Of a DNA stretch of 5,176 nucleotides, positions 1-5,176 are shown in pieces. The notes beneath the pieces are model-generated. The model was not told the DNA's origin. It saw only the letters and a program-made list of their open reading frames with translations, and searched no databases. Position 1 is the first letter of the stretch. Each line of letters opens with the position of its first letter. Source of the stretch: Acidimicrobiaceae bacterium (lineage in GTDB: Bacteria > Actinomycetota > Acidimicrobiia > Acidimicrobiales > Acidimicrobiaceae); the NCBI GenBank assembly GCA_013044415.1, contig JABEUO010000204.1, positions 1-5,176 of the forward strand, given 5' to 3'. Position numbers and translations under genes: made by a program.

Positions 1-30
1 CTTGATTTATCACTTGATTTATCACTTGAT
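1..30. repeat. 12-bp direct tandem repeat, about 2.5 copies
   Basis: The unit CTTGATTTATCA is present perfectly at 1-12 and 13-24, followed by a half unit CTTGAT at 25-30. The array may continue beyond the left edge. One more isolated CTTGAT occurs at 164-169. The period is a multiple of three, so copy changes would keep frame. Read on the minus strand, one frame gives VINQ repeats, one gives SSDK repeats, and one has stops. Confidence 0.85.
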
Positions 31-55
31 AGTAGCTAGTTGCTGTGACACCCAT
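1..55 (-). CDS. Possible start of an unidentified gene running off the left edge
   Basis: An ATG at 55-53 opens a minus-strand frame that stays open to the window edge (18 full codons). It begins MGVTATSYYQ and continues as two in-frame copies of the tetrapeptide VINQ, encoded by the 12-bp tandem repeat. A weak AGGGG ribosome-site candidate lies at 72-68, 12 nt upstream, which is longer than usual. A -10-like hexamer and a LexA-like site lie just before it. Synteny would predict recA after cinA, but these residues do not resemble a RecA N-terminus as I know it. Either this is a different gene, or the true start lies further left and this is leader. Too little is visible to assign a family; the ORF may be chance. 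Confidence 0.2.
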   Translation of the reverse strand, partial: MGVTATSYYQVINQVINQ

Positions 56-61
56 CGGGTG
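49..61 (-). other. Small GC hairpin at the possible start codon near the left edge
   Basis: On the minus strand CACCC and GGGTG can form a 5-bp stem with a 3-nt loop GAT. The candidate ATG at 55-53 sits across the loop and the 3' arm. If the leftward frame is real, this fold could hinder its initiation. There is no T-tract after the stem, so it is not an intrinsic terminator. Confidence 0.3.
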
Positions 62-81
62 GCTAGGCCCCTATTGAGACC

Positions 82-102
82 ATAATAGCGAACATCTGTT
101 TT
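82..102 (-). promoter_or_regulatory. Candidate leftward promoter with LexA (SOS)-like operator
   Basis: The 14-mer CGAACATCTGTTTT (89-102, plus strand) fits the Gram-positive LexA box CGAACRNRYGTTYG at 12 of 14 positions, including GAAC-N4-GTT with the dyad partly preserved. One base further along the minus strand is TATTAT (87-82), matching the -10 consensus TATAAT at five of six positions. An operator beside the -10 would be well placed for repression. No convincing -35 hexamer is seen at normal spacing, which lowers confidence. The gene served would lie to the left, where recA is expected by synteny. Confidence 0.4.
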
Positions 103-130
103 GTTTGGGAGTGATTAGGCGATCAATAAG

Positions 131-220
131 CTAGCTACTGGACATATATTCACAAAGCGTCTGCTTGATCGAATTGGCGTCGCAGAAGGAGTGGTCTCTA
201 GCCGGGCTGGCTTGCCTCAT
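131..220 (-). CDS. Possible 29-residue small protein directly after cinA
   Basis: The cinA stop TAA (223-221) is followed without any gap by an ATG (220-218), opening a 29-codon frame that ends in TAG at 133-131. A strong Shine-Dalgarno sequence, GGAGGAGG, ends 9 nt before this ATG. The product begins MRQASPARDHSF, has Cys13 and Cys23, is hydrophilic with no membrane segment or signal peptide, and ends in three serines. It matches no family I recognise. The ribosome site also encodes the Arg-Arg of the CinA C-terminus, so its quality may be accidental. If translated, it would be coupled to cinA termination. Confidence 0.3.
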   Translation of the reverse strand: MRQASPARDHSFCDANSIKQTLCEYMSSS

Positions 221-1465
221 TTAACTCAGCCTCCTCCGGAGAAGGTCCATGAGGGAGATCGCAGTTAGGGATCTGATCGTAGCCCGGTCGCCAGATGGAA
301 ACTTGAACTCCTTGGCCTCGGTAAATAGGCCATCGGCCCTAGCGATGCATAGACCAACCCAAACCGTCCCAACCGGCTGATCTTCCTGAGAATCAGGACC
401 GGCGACACCGGTGGTGGAGATTCCCACCTCGGCACCTAGCGCAGACATCACCCCCTTGGCCATCTCAAGGGCCGCCTGTTTGGAAACGACTTCCTCCGAG
501 CTGACACCCAAAAGATTACGTTTTACCGAGGTTGCGTAGCTGACGACGGAACCTTTGAAAAACTGCGAAGCGCCGGGCACCGAGACGATCCGGGATGATA
601 TTAGGCCCCCTGTCAAGGACTCCGCCACAGCTAAGGTGAAGCCCTTAGCTTTGAGCCGCTCCCCTACCGCATATTCCATCGTCTCGTCGTCTACACCAAA
701 AACATTCTCCCCAAGGATTGAGCGAAGCCCCTCCTCTTCGTCCTTGAGGATCAGCTCCACCTTCTCCCTATCGTCTCCCTTAGCGGTAATTCGAAGCTTA
801 ATCCCTTCGGCCCCCGATGCCAGAAAGGCGATGGTTGCCCGTCTGGAATCCTCCAAGAGTTCTAATCGAGGAGCGACCAACTCGGCTAGGGCAGACTCTG
901 AAAAACCCCAAGTTCTTAGGACCCTTGACCCGATATACGACGCGGTGCCCGATCTCGAGACGATGTCTGGAATTACCGACCTTTCCACCATGTCCCGCAT
1001 CTCTACCGGTACACCTGGAACCGCATAGATCACCTTGGGCCCCACCGGACAGATCAGTCCCGGTGCGGTACCCTTTCGTTGCTCGATAAAGTATGCGGAC
1101 CTCGGCTTATAGGCCTGGCGAAGATTATTTTCGGGCATCTGCCTGTTGCGGGCGGCGAAAAACACCCGGATCTTCTCCACCATTTCGGGGTCGACTTCGA
1201 GTTCCTCCCCTACCACCTGGGCGATCGCTTCCCTGGTGATGTCGTCCTGCGTTGGCCCTAGTCCACCACAAAGAATCACACCATCGGCTCGGGACAGGCT
1301 TCGGCGAATCGACTCTGCGATCCGCTCTAGATTGTCCCCGACCTTAGATTGAAAATGGCAGTCCACGCCAACTTCCGCGAGACGTTCGGAAATCCAAGTT
1401 GAATTAGTGTCTTGGATCTGCCCTAAAAGAAGTTCCGTCCCGATAGCGACGATCTCGACTCGCAC
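221..1465 (-). CDS. cinA: CinA: competence/damage-inducible protein, nucleotide pyrophosphatase plus NMN amidohydrolase domains
   Basis: Full-length two-domain CinA of 414 residues. The N-terminal MoCF/COG1058 domain shows GTELLLGQIQDTN (residues 9-21) and GGLGPTQDD (67-75). In this family it hydrolyses ADP-ribose-type pyrophosphates. The C-terminal PncC-type domain shows ESLTGG (282-287), with the serine expected to be catalytic, TGVAGP (352-357) and GTVW (366-369). It deamidates nicotinamide mononucleotide to nicotinate mononucleotide in NAD recycling. The protein is cytoplasmic. The start is GTG at 1465, with AAGGGG 7 nt upstream, and gives the canonical MRVEIVAIGTE opening. It lies 38 bp after pgsA, the largest gap in the operon. 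In many Gram-positive bacteria cinA precedes recA and is linked to competence; no competence role can be read here. No intrinsic terminator follows it. Confidence 0.96.
   Translation of the reverse strand: MRVEIVAIGTELLLGQIQDTNSTWISERLAEVGVDCHFQSKVGDNLERIAESIRRSLSRADGVILCGGLGPTQDDITREAIAQVVGEELEVDPEMVEKIRVFFAARNRQMPENNLRQAYKPRSAYFIEQRKGTAPGLICPVGPKVIYAVPGVPVEMRDMVERSVIPDIVSRSGTASYIGSRVLRTWGFSESALAELVAPRLELLEDSRRATIAFLASGAEGIKLRITAKGDDREKVELILKDEEEGLRSILGENVFGVDDETMEYAVGERLKAKGFTLAVAESLTGGLISSRIVSVPGASQFFKGSVVSYATSVKRNLLGVSSEEVVSKQAALEMAKGVMSALGAEVGISTTGVAGPDSQEDQPVGTVWVGLCIARADGLFTEAKEFKFPSGDRATIRSLTAISLMDLLRRRLS
230..237 (-). promoter_or_regulatory. Strong Shine-Dalgarno sequence inside the cinA 3' end
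   Basis: GGAGGAGG on the minus strand contains the full AGGAGG core and lies 9 nt upstream of the ATG that follows the cinA stop. It is the best anti-Shine-Dalgarno match among the gene junctions in this window. It overlaps Arg codons AGG-AGG of cinA, so it could be coding coincidence rather than a used site. Confidence 0.35.
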
Positions 1466-1503
1466 CTAAATACCCCTTACTTCCCACCCAGCTCAACTTG
1501 AAC

Positions 1504-2076
1504 TTACGAAGTCACCTTGTTATTGCGACTTGCATCCGAAAGGTATTGGTAAGCACTTCCCAGAGCGAGGGCGGTTGCGATCCAGATAATGACTGAAACC
1601 ATCACGGTTCTGGTAAATGTGGTATAAAGACCACCCACCGGGATAAGGGCAAGGCAGATCGAAAGCACCTGGGCGGACATCTTCCATTTCCCTAATTTTC
1701 TGGCAGGAACTGAAATCCCCTTCTTTGCCACCACCGTACGGTAACCCGAAATCACCAATTCCCTAATCGCCATGATCACCACCGGCAGCAGGGCAATCCT
1801 CGACTGATAAACCAGAGCTCCGAACATACCAAAGACCATGATCTTGTCCGCCAAGGGGTCGAGGAATGCACCCGATCTAGTCGTACCTTGCCGCCTTGCT
1901 ATCTCACCATCAAAGCGATCCGCTACGCCCAAAAATACCCAGAGGCCCAAGGTCGCCCAGGGATTGGAACGATTGATAACCATCATCACCGCAACGGGTG
2001 AAGCCAGAATCCTAACAAAGGTCACCAGGTTGGCGGGAGTGGCTATTGCGCTTGGACCATAGGTACTAGAAGACAT
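1504..2076 (-). CDS. pgsA: PgsA: CDP-diacylglycerol-glycerol-3-phosphate 3-phosphatidyltransferase
   Basis: Integral membrane enzyme that joins CDP-diacylglycerol and glycerol-3-phosphate to give phosphatidylglycerophosphate and CMP, the committed step to phosphatidylglycerol and cardiolipin. The product has 190 residues, with about six hydrophobic segments. The NxxTxxR motif is at residues 16-22. The CDP-alcohol phosphotransferase signature follows with Asp53, Asp56-Gly57, Ala60-Arg61, Gly69, Asp73 and Asp77 (GAFLDPLADK), the aspartates being the metal and catalytic ligands. Only seven residues separate Ala-Arg from Gly69, whereas eight is the usual spacing. I chose ATG 2076, preceded by a G6 run at 5 nt spacing; the frame is open further upstream, but only inside rimO. 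GTG at 2082 is a less likely alternative. It overlaps the rimO 3' end by 11 bp, implying translational coupling. Confidence 0.95.
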   Translation of the reverse strand: MSSSTYGPSAIATPANLVTFVRILASPVAVMMVINRSNPWATLGLWVFLGVADRFDGEIARRQGTTRSGAFLDPLADKIMVFGMFGALVYQSRIALLPVVIMAIRELVISGYRTVVAKKGISVPARKLGKWKMSAQVLSICLALIPVGGLYTTFTRTVMVSVIIWIATALALGSAYQYLSDASRNNKVTS

Positions 2077-3394
2077 GATCACCCCCCGACAGAATATGAC
2101 TTGCGAACAGATCCGGTCCGACCGCTTTGTCAACTGACACCCTCTGGAACGAACCTACCGCATATTCCGACGGAACACGGACTATTCCGTCTATTTCCGG
2201 AGCCTCCCTATAGGAGCGTCCGACTCCAGGGGAGTCGATTAAGACCTCTATCTCCGTCCCGACGAGGTTATCCCTCTTCCTTCGGGTTATCGAGTCTTGA
2301 AGTTCAGATGCCTCCCTAAGCCGGGACAACGCTAATTCAGCATCTATCTGGGAATCGAGCGAATCTGAAAATGTCCCCTCTTCCCTCGAGTAGGGGAAGA
2401 AGACCGCCCAGTCGAGCTGAGCCTCATTCAAAAAGCTCAAAAGTAGCTCGTGGTCCTCTTCGCTCTCACCAGGGTAACCGATGATGAACGACGATCGAAA
2501 GGCCGAATTAGCATTGACCTTCCGTATCGAGGCGATCTTATCAAGGAATAGTTCATAGGATCCATACCTACGCATCCTCCTGATGAGCGGCCTACTCACG
2601 TGCTGCAAGGAGAGGTCGAAGTACGGTACTTCGCTTTCGCAGATGGCCTCGATCAAAAGATTCGTAAGTTGAGAAGGGTAGATATAGAGGAGTCGAAGCC
2701 ATTTCGAGACCCCTCGCAATTCCCCTATCAGGTCCGTTAGGCTACCACCGCCGGGAATATCCTTTCCGTAGCTCGCGAGATCTTGAGCGACCAAGACAAG
2801 CTCACGCACATCGAGATCAATCGCCTCCTTGACGATGTCGGACACCTCACGCGACCGCTGCTTACCCCGAAAGCTTGGAATAGCACAGAATCCACATTTG
2901 CGATCGCACCCTTCGGCCACTTTCAGATAGGCCCACACTTGGTCTGATGGGCCACGGCTCAGGTTCAATAGGTCCATTGTCGGTAGCGCCATCTCGATGT
3001 CCCCGCTGAAGGCGGACTTAGCTGACTTTGGATTTGACCCTATAGAAACGAAGACCTCAGGTGGGTTGTTCGAGATGAAATCCCCATCGAAGCCCACCAC
3101 CATATCTACTTCGGGCAATGCGGCCGAGAGTTCGCCCTGATAGCGCTCGGCCATGCAACCCGTCACGACCAGTCGACTCCGAGAAGCCTTTTCGGAGGAG
3201 ATCTCTAGGATCGTATCGATCGATTCCTGCCGGGCAGATTCAATGAAAGCGCAGGTATTGACGACTATAAGGTCGGCTTCAGCTACCGAGTTTGCACTTT
3301 GATACCCTGAGGACAAGGCGCGATGGCTCAGCTTGATCGAATCGACCTTGTTCTTCGGACACCCGAGGGTTTCAACCCAAATTTTTTGTGACAT
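2066..3394 (-). CDS. rimO: RimO: ribosomal protein S12 (Asp) methylthiotransferase
   Basis: Radical-SAM enzyme that adds a methylthio group to the beta-carbon of a conserved Asp in ribosomal protein S12, using two 4Fe-4S clusters. It has 442 residues, normal for the family. The N-terminal UPF0004 domain carries cluster ligands Cys12 (LGCPKN), Cys48 (NTCAFI) and Cys80 (TGCMAERY). The radical-SAM core has CxxxCxxC at Cys163, Cys167 and Cys170, followed by AIPSFRGKQRSR. The LGCPKNKVDS and AIPxFRG wording separates it from the tRNA enzyme MiaB. A TRAM-like C-terminal domain spans about residues 375-435. The ATG at 3394 lies 6 bp after the thrB stop with only a weak ribosome site, so initiation probably depends on coupling. 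Its 3' end overlaps pgsA. Confidence 0.96.
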   Translation of the reverse strand: MSQKIWVETLGCPKNKVDSIKLSHRALSSGYQSANSVAEADLIVVNTCAFIESARQESIDTILEISSEKASRSRLVVTGCMAERYQGELSAALPEVDMVVGFDGDFISNNPPEVFVSIGSNPKSAKSAFSGDIEMALPTMDLLNLSRGPSDQVWAYLKVAEGCDRKCGFCAIPSFRGKQRSREVSDIVKEAIDLDVRELVLVAQDLASYGKDIPGGGSLTDLIGELRGVSKWLRLLYIYPSQLTNLLIEAICESEVPYFDLSLQHVSRPLIRRMRRYGSYELFLDKIASIRKVNANSAFRSSFIIGYPGESEEDHELLLSFLNEAQLDWAVFFPYSREEGTFSDSLDSQIDAELALSRLREASELQDSITRRKRDNLVGTEIEVLIDSPGVGRSYREAPEIDGIVRVPSEYAVGSFQRVSVDKAVGPDLFASHILSGGDHVF

Positions 3395-3400
3395 TTAACT

Positions 3401-4273
3401 CTATGCTAGTTGGACCACGGTTCCCGTTCGGTTGAACTCGACAACCTCCACCTGATGAAATACCCCTCGATCCTCTTGAAATCTCTTCACCTTGCTCAGC
3501 ACCTGCTTGGCAAGGGAACGGGTAGCAAAGCCGATCATCGTCGAACCGGCTCCAGACCATGCTGCGCCTATGCACCCCGATCTGATCAATTCGTCGATTA
3601 TCGTGTCGGACTCGGTAAAGAATTGACTCCGATATCGCTGGTGGATGTTGTCTTTGAACATGAACCTCTCGATCGTCGAAGCATCTTTAAGTGACAGGGC
3701 GAGCATCAATGAATTAGAAAGGTTCTCAATAGCGTCGATTCGAAGTACGCTCTTGGGCAGGGCCGCCCTCAGCTTGTGGGTAGGGAGTTCGTTCTCGGGG
3801 ATTACCAGCACACTTACCAGCTCGGTATCGACCTCGATGCTCCTCACTACGCTGCGACCCTCGATGCTCGCTGCGGCTACCGCACCTCCATAGAGCGAAG
3901 CAGCGGCATTTTCGGGATGCCCCTCGAAATGCACAGCAACCGATAGCGGGTCGTCTGACTCGCAAGCTACCGCTACCGCTACCGCCAACGCAGCCGAAGA
4001 CCCCATCCCCCTTGCCAAGGGTATATCGGACCTGATGGTCAAGGAGACGTTCGAGTGGCCCAACACAAACTTGCAAACCTGCAGCGCTAGGTGATTGTCG
4101 TCAACTGGGACTCCAGCACCATAGCCGCTTGAAGCGACATCAAACGAAGAGGACAACTCCACGTCTACCTCGATAAATCTTTCGAGGGCTATCGCCAAAG
4201 TATCAAAGCCTGGCCCTAAATTCGCCGTCGACGCCGGAGTCCTAACCGTCTTTGCCGAAACTTCCTTTGTCAT
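3401..4273 (-). CDS. thrB: ThrB: homoserine kinase (GHMP kinase family)
   Basis: Phosphorylates L-homoserine with ATP to O-phosphohomoserine, the precursor of threonine. It is cytoplasmic, 290 residues, close to family length. GHMP features in order: the N-terminal substrate motif PASTANLGPGFDTLAIAL (residues 13-30); the ATP-binding glycine-rich loop IPLARGMGSSAA (84-95); EGHPENAAASLYGG (117-130), typical of homoserine kinase; and the C-terminal motif 3, AWSGAGSTMIGF. The stretch between the ATP loop and EGHPEN is about eight residues shorter than in the Bacillus enzyme as I remember it, and it contains an AVAVAVA run encoded by a hexanucleotide repeat. ATG 4273 has AAGGG 3 nt upstream overlapping the stop of the preceding gene. 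No thrA or thrC is adjacent, so it is separated from its pathway partners. Another GHMP kinase function is possible but less likely. Confidence 0.92.
   Translation of the reverse strand: MTKEVSAKTVRTPASTANLGPGFDTLAIALERFIEVDVELSSSFDVASSGYGAGVPVDDNHLALQVCKFVLGHSNVSLTIRSDIPLARGMGSSAALAVAVAVACESDDPLSVAVHFEGHPENAAASLYGGAVAAASIEGRSVVRSIEVDTELVSVLVIPENELPTHKLRAALPKSVLRIDAIENLSNSLMLALSLKDASTIERFMFKDNIHQRYRSQFFTESDTIIDELIRSGCIGAAWSGAGSTMIGFATRSLAKQVLSKVKRFQEDRGVFHQVEVVEFNRTGTVVQLA
3966..3985. repeat. Hexanucleotide tandem repeat inside thrB
   Basis: A 20-bp tract with perfect period 6 (TACCGC on the plus strand at 3968-3985, three copies, plus two flanking bases). On the coding strand it reads GCGGTA three times and encodes Ala-Val three times (residues 97-102), at the start of the helix after the ATP-binding loop. 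Copy change would add or remove two residues without shifting frame. Confidence 0.85.
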
Positions 4274-4279
4274 CTGCCC

Positions 4280-5176
4280 TTAGAGCCTCGTAAGCCGCCA
4301 CTTCAAAGATGCCTTGACCACGGGGGAGTTAACCACTGCGGGCTCTTTGAATACCTGTTCTCCAACTTTGACCGTAATCTCTGCGACTTTAGCACCACTG
4401 GCGACGCTATGGGTCTTTAATGTCGGGGTAACAGCGATCGATTCGCTCAAACCAGACCAGCCGAAGGCGTAGACCGACTTGGTCGCATAGACATTAATCG
4501 GCGCCCCGCCGGGTGGATTTATCGTTCCTACCAAGCCGCCAGCGGAGAGTACCTTGAAGTACCTAACCTGCGAAGGGGCCGCCTTAGCCAAGGCTTTTGC
4601 GACGTCCAATGCGGTGATGAGGGGCTGTCCGCTCTGTTGGAACAGAACCGCCCCAAAGATCCCCGTCGATTGGTTTTGAATGTTTGCCCTAGAGTAGAAG
4701 ACGAAGCTACCCCCACTCGGAGTCGAACCCGTCTTGATTCCGGCGATCCCATTCGATCCAAGGTCGTAATCTACGTTGTAGACCACCCCGGCCACTGGAA
4801 GAGTAGCTTGCGGATAGGAGACTATCTGCGAAAGCGTCGGGTTCTTTTCGAGCAGTTGTGCCAGCTTGATCTGATCCCGCGTATTGGAAACCGTCCGTGG
4901 ATCCAAACCAGAAGGGTCGGTGTAATGGGTAGAGGTCATACCTAGTCTCTTCGCCATCGCATTCATCTTCACCACAAAAGCCGCCGTTGATCCAGCGTCC
5001 CAGCGTGCCAAGGCGGTTCCAATGTTATCGGCAGACGGGATAAGAAGGCCTTCGAGCATCTGATACTCGGTCATAACCTCCCCAGGAGCCACCGCCATTA
5101 CCGAGTCCACCGCAGCGCTCTGCTGGAGGTATGACTGGTAGTCCGCCTGGGTGATGGTAATACTCGGTCCAGAGGC
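4280..5176 (-). CDS. D-alanyl-D-alanine carboxypeptidase, DacA/DacC-like (peptidase S11), 3' part
   Basis: Low-molecular-weight penicillin-binding protein that removes the terminal D-Ala of peptidoglycan pentapeptides, acting outside the membrane. The frame is open to the right edge (22 codons before the GTG at 5110, which is not the start), so 298 C-terminal residues are present. The N-terminus, any signal peptide and the SxxK nucleophile motif lie outside the window. Visible hallmarks: LLIPSADN, the SxN-motif region (5038-5024 in part; Ser at 5035), with Asp where Asn is usual; KMNAMAKRLGM and THYTDPSGLDP; and the KTG triad (4735-4727) in GIKTGSTPSGG. About 90 residues follow as a PBP5-like C-terminal domain, ending in LKWRLTRL without a C-terminal membrane segment. 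The stop lies 6 bp before thrB, so both are probably cotranscribed. Confidence 0.93.
   Translation of the reverse strand, partial: ASGPSITITQADYQSYLQQSAAVDSVMAVAPGEVMTEYQMLEGLLIPSADNIGTALARWDAGSTAAFVVKMNAMAKRLGMTSTHYTDPSGLDPRTVSNTRDQIKLAQLLEKNPTLSQIVSYPQATLPVAGVVYNVDYDLGSNGIAGIKTGSTPSGGSFVFYSRANIQNQSTGIFGAVLFQQSGQPLITALDVAKALAKAAPSQVRYFKVLSAGGLVGTINPPGGAPINVYATKSVYAFGWSGLSESIAVTPTLKTHSVASGAKVAEITVKVGEQVFKEPAVVNSPVVKASLKWRLTRL

Larger units (their letters stand above)
31..139. repeat. Spaced 9-bp inverted repeat around a TAGCTA core
   Basis: AGTAGCTAG at 31-39 is the exact reverse complement of CTAGCTACT at 131-139, with 91 bp between the arms. The arms include the self-palindromic core TAGCTA or AGCTAGCT, so each arm alone could be a small dyad site. 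The right arm covers the stop codon of the small ORF after cinA. The spacing is too large for a terminator hairpin; paired protein-binding sites or chance are both possible. Confidence 0.4.

Noticed and set aside
71..88. CTATT/AATAG 5-bp stem with 8-nt loop
   Set aside because: It is short and AT-rich with no compensating context; it overlaps the -10-like hexamer and is expected by chance.
200..212. Short hairpin (AGCC/GGCT) just after cinA as a terminator
   Set aside because: The stem is only 4 bp and no T-tract follows on the minus strand, so it does not qualify as an intrinsic terminator.
555..1028. 157-codon plus-strand open frame opposite cinA
   Set aside because: It lies wholly antisense to a strongly supported cinA, its product is Ser/Pro-rich with no family features, and it reads as a shadow of cinA codon bias.
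3372..3575. 67-codon minus-strand frame across the thrB-rimO junction
   Set aside because: Both flanking genes have clear ends and motifs here; the frame has no recognisable content.
3726..4076. 116-codon minus-strand frame within thrB in another frame
   Set aside because: It overlaps the GHMP motifs of thrB, and its composition (Cys, Gly, Arg-rich) is typical of an out-of-frame reading.
5108..5110. GTG at 5110 as start of the carboxypeptidase
   Set aside because: The frame continues upstream to the window edge, and residues before it are family-like; the SxxK motif must lie further upstream, so this codon is an internal valine.
1..5176. CRISPR array, tRNA, rRNA, transposon or phage genes
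   Set aside because: No spaced repeat array, cloverleaf, ribosomal RNA stretch, transposase or integrase motif was seen; the only tandem arrays are the 12-bp and 6-bp repeats already listed.

Overview
The window carries five recognisable genes, all on the minus strand, so transcription runs from right to left: the 3' part of a D-alanyl-D-alanine carboxypeptidase (peptidase S11), homoserine kinase thrB, the ribosomal protein S12 methylthiotransferase rimO, phosphatidylglycerophosphate synthase pgsA, and cinA. All are ordinary bacterial housekeeping families. The gene junctions are very tight: 6 bp, 6 bp, an 11-bp overlap, then 38 bp. This looks like one cotranscribed unit with translational coupling. 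No promoter is visible between the genes.

Organism: the order rimO-pgsA-cinA, usually followed by recA, is typical of Gram-positive bacteria. Roughly half GC composition, GTG start use, a Gram-positive-type LexA-like site and the wording of the carboxypeptidase motifs point to an actinobacterium. A moderate-GC lineage such as Acidimicrobiia is my best guess, but it is an inference of low to moderate confidence.

Layout: positions 4280-5176 hold the carboxypeptidase, which continues past the right edge so its SxxK nucleophile motif is not in the window. Positions 3401-4273 hold thrB, 2066-3394 rimO, 1504-2076 pgsA and 221-1465 cinA. Positions 1-220 lie downstream of cinA and hold no recognisable family. 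They do hold several signals: a possible 29-codon ORF placed directly after the cinA stop behind a strong Shine-Dalgarno sequence; a LexA-like palindrome next to a -10-like hexamer pointing left; a possible gene start at position 55 that runs off the left edge; a 12-bp tandem repeat; and a 9-bp inverted repeat. These suggest that a new, possibly damage-inducible, transcription unit (recA by synteny) starts at the left edge.

The genes serve different processes: peptidoglycan trimming, threonine synthesis, ribosome modification, anionic phospholipid synthesis and NAD-related nucleotide recycling. I see no evidence of a novel dedicated system. The oddities are at residue or site level: an Asp in the third position of the carboxypeptidase SxN motif, one residue missing from the usual PgsA motif spacing, a shortened thrB segment carrying a hexanucleotide repeat, and the signals in the 220 bp at the left.
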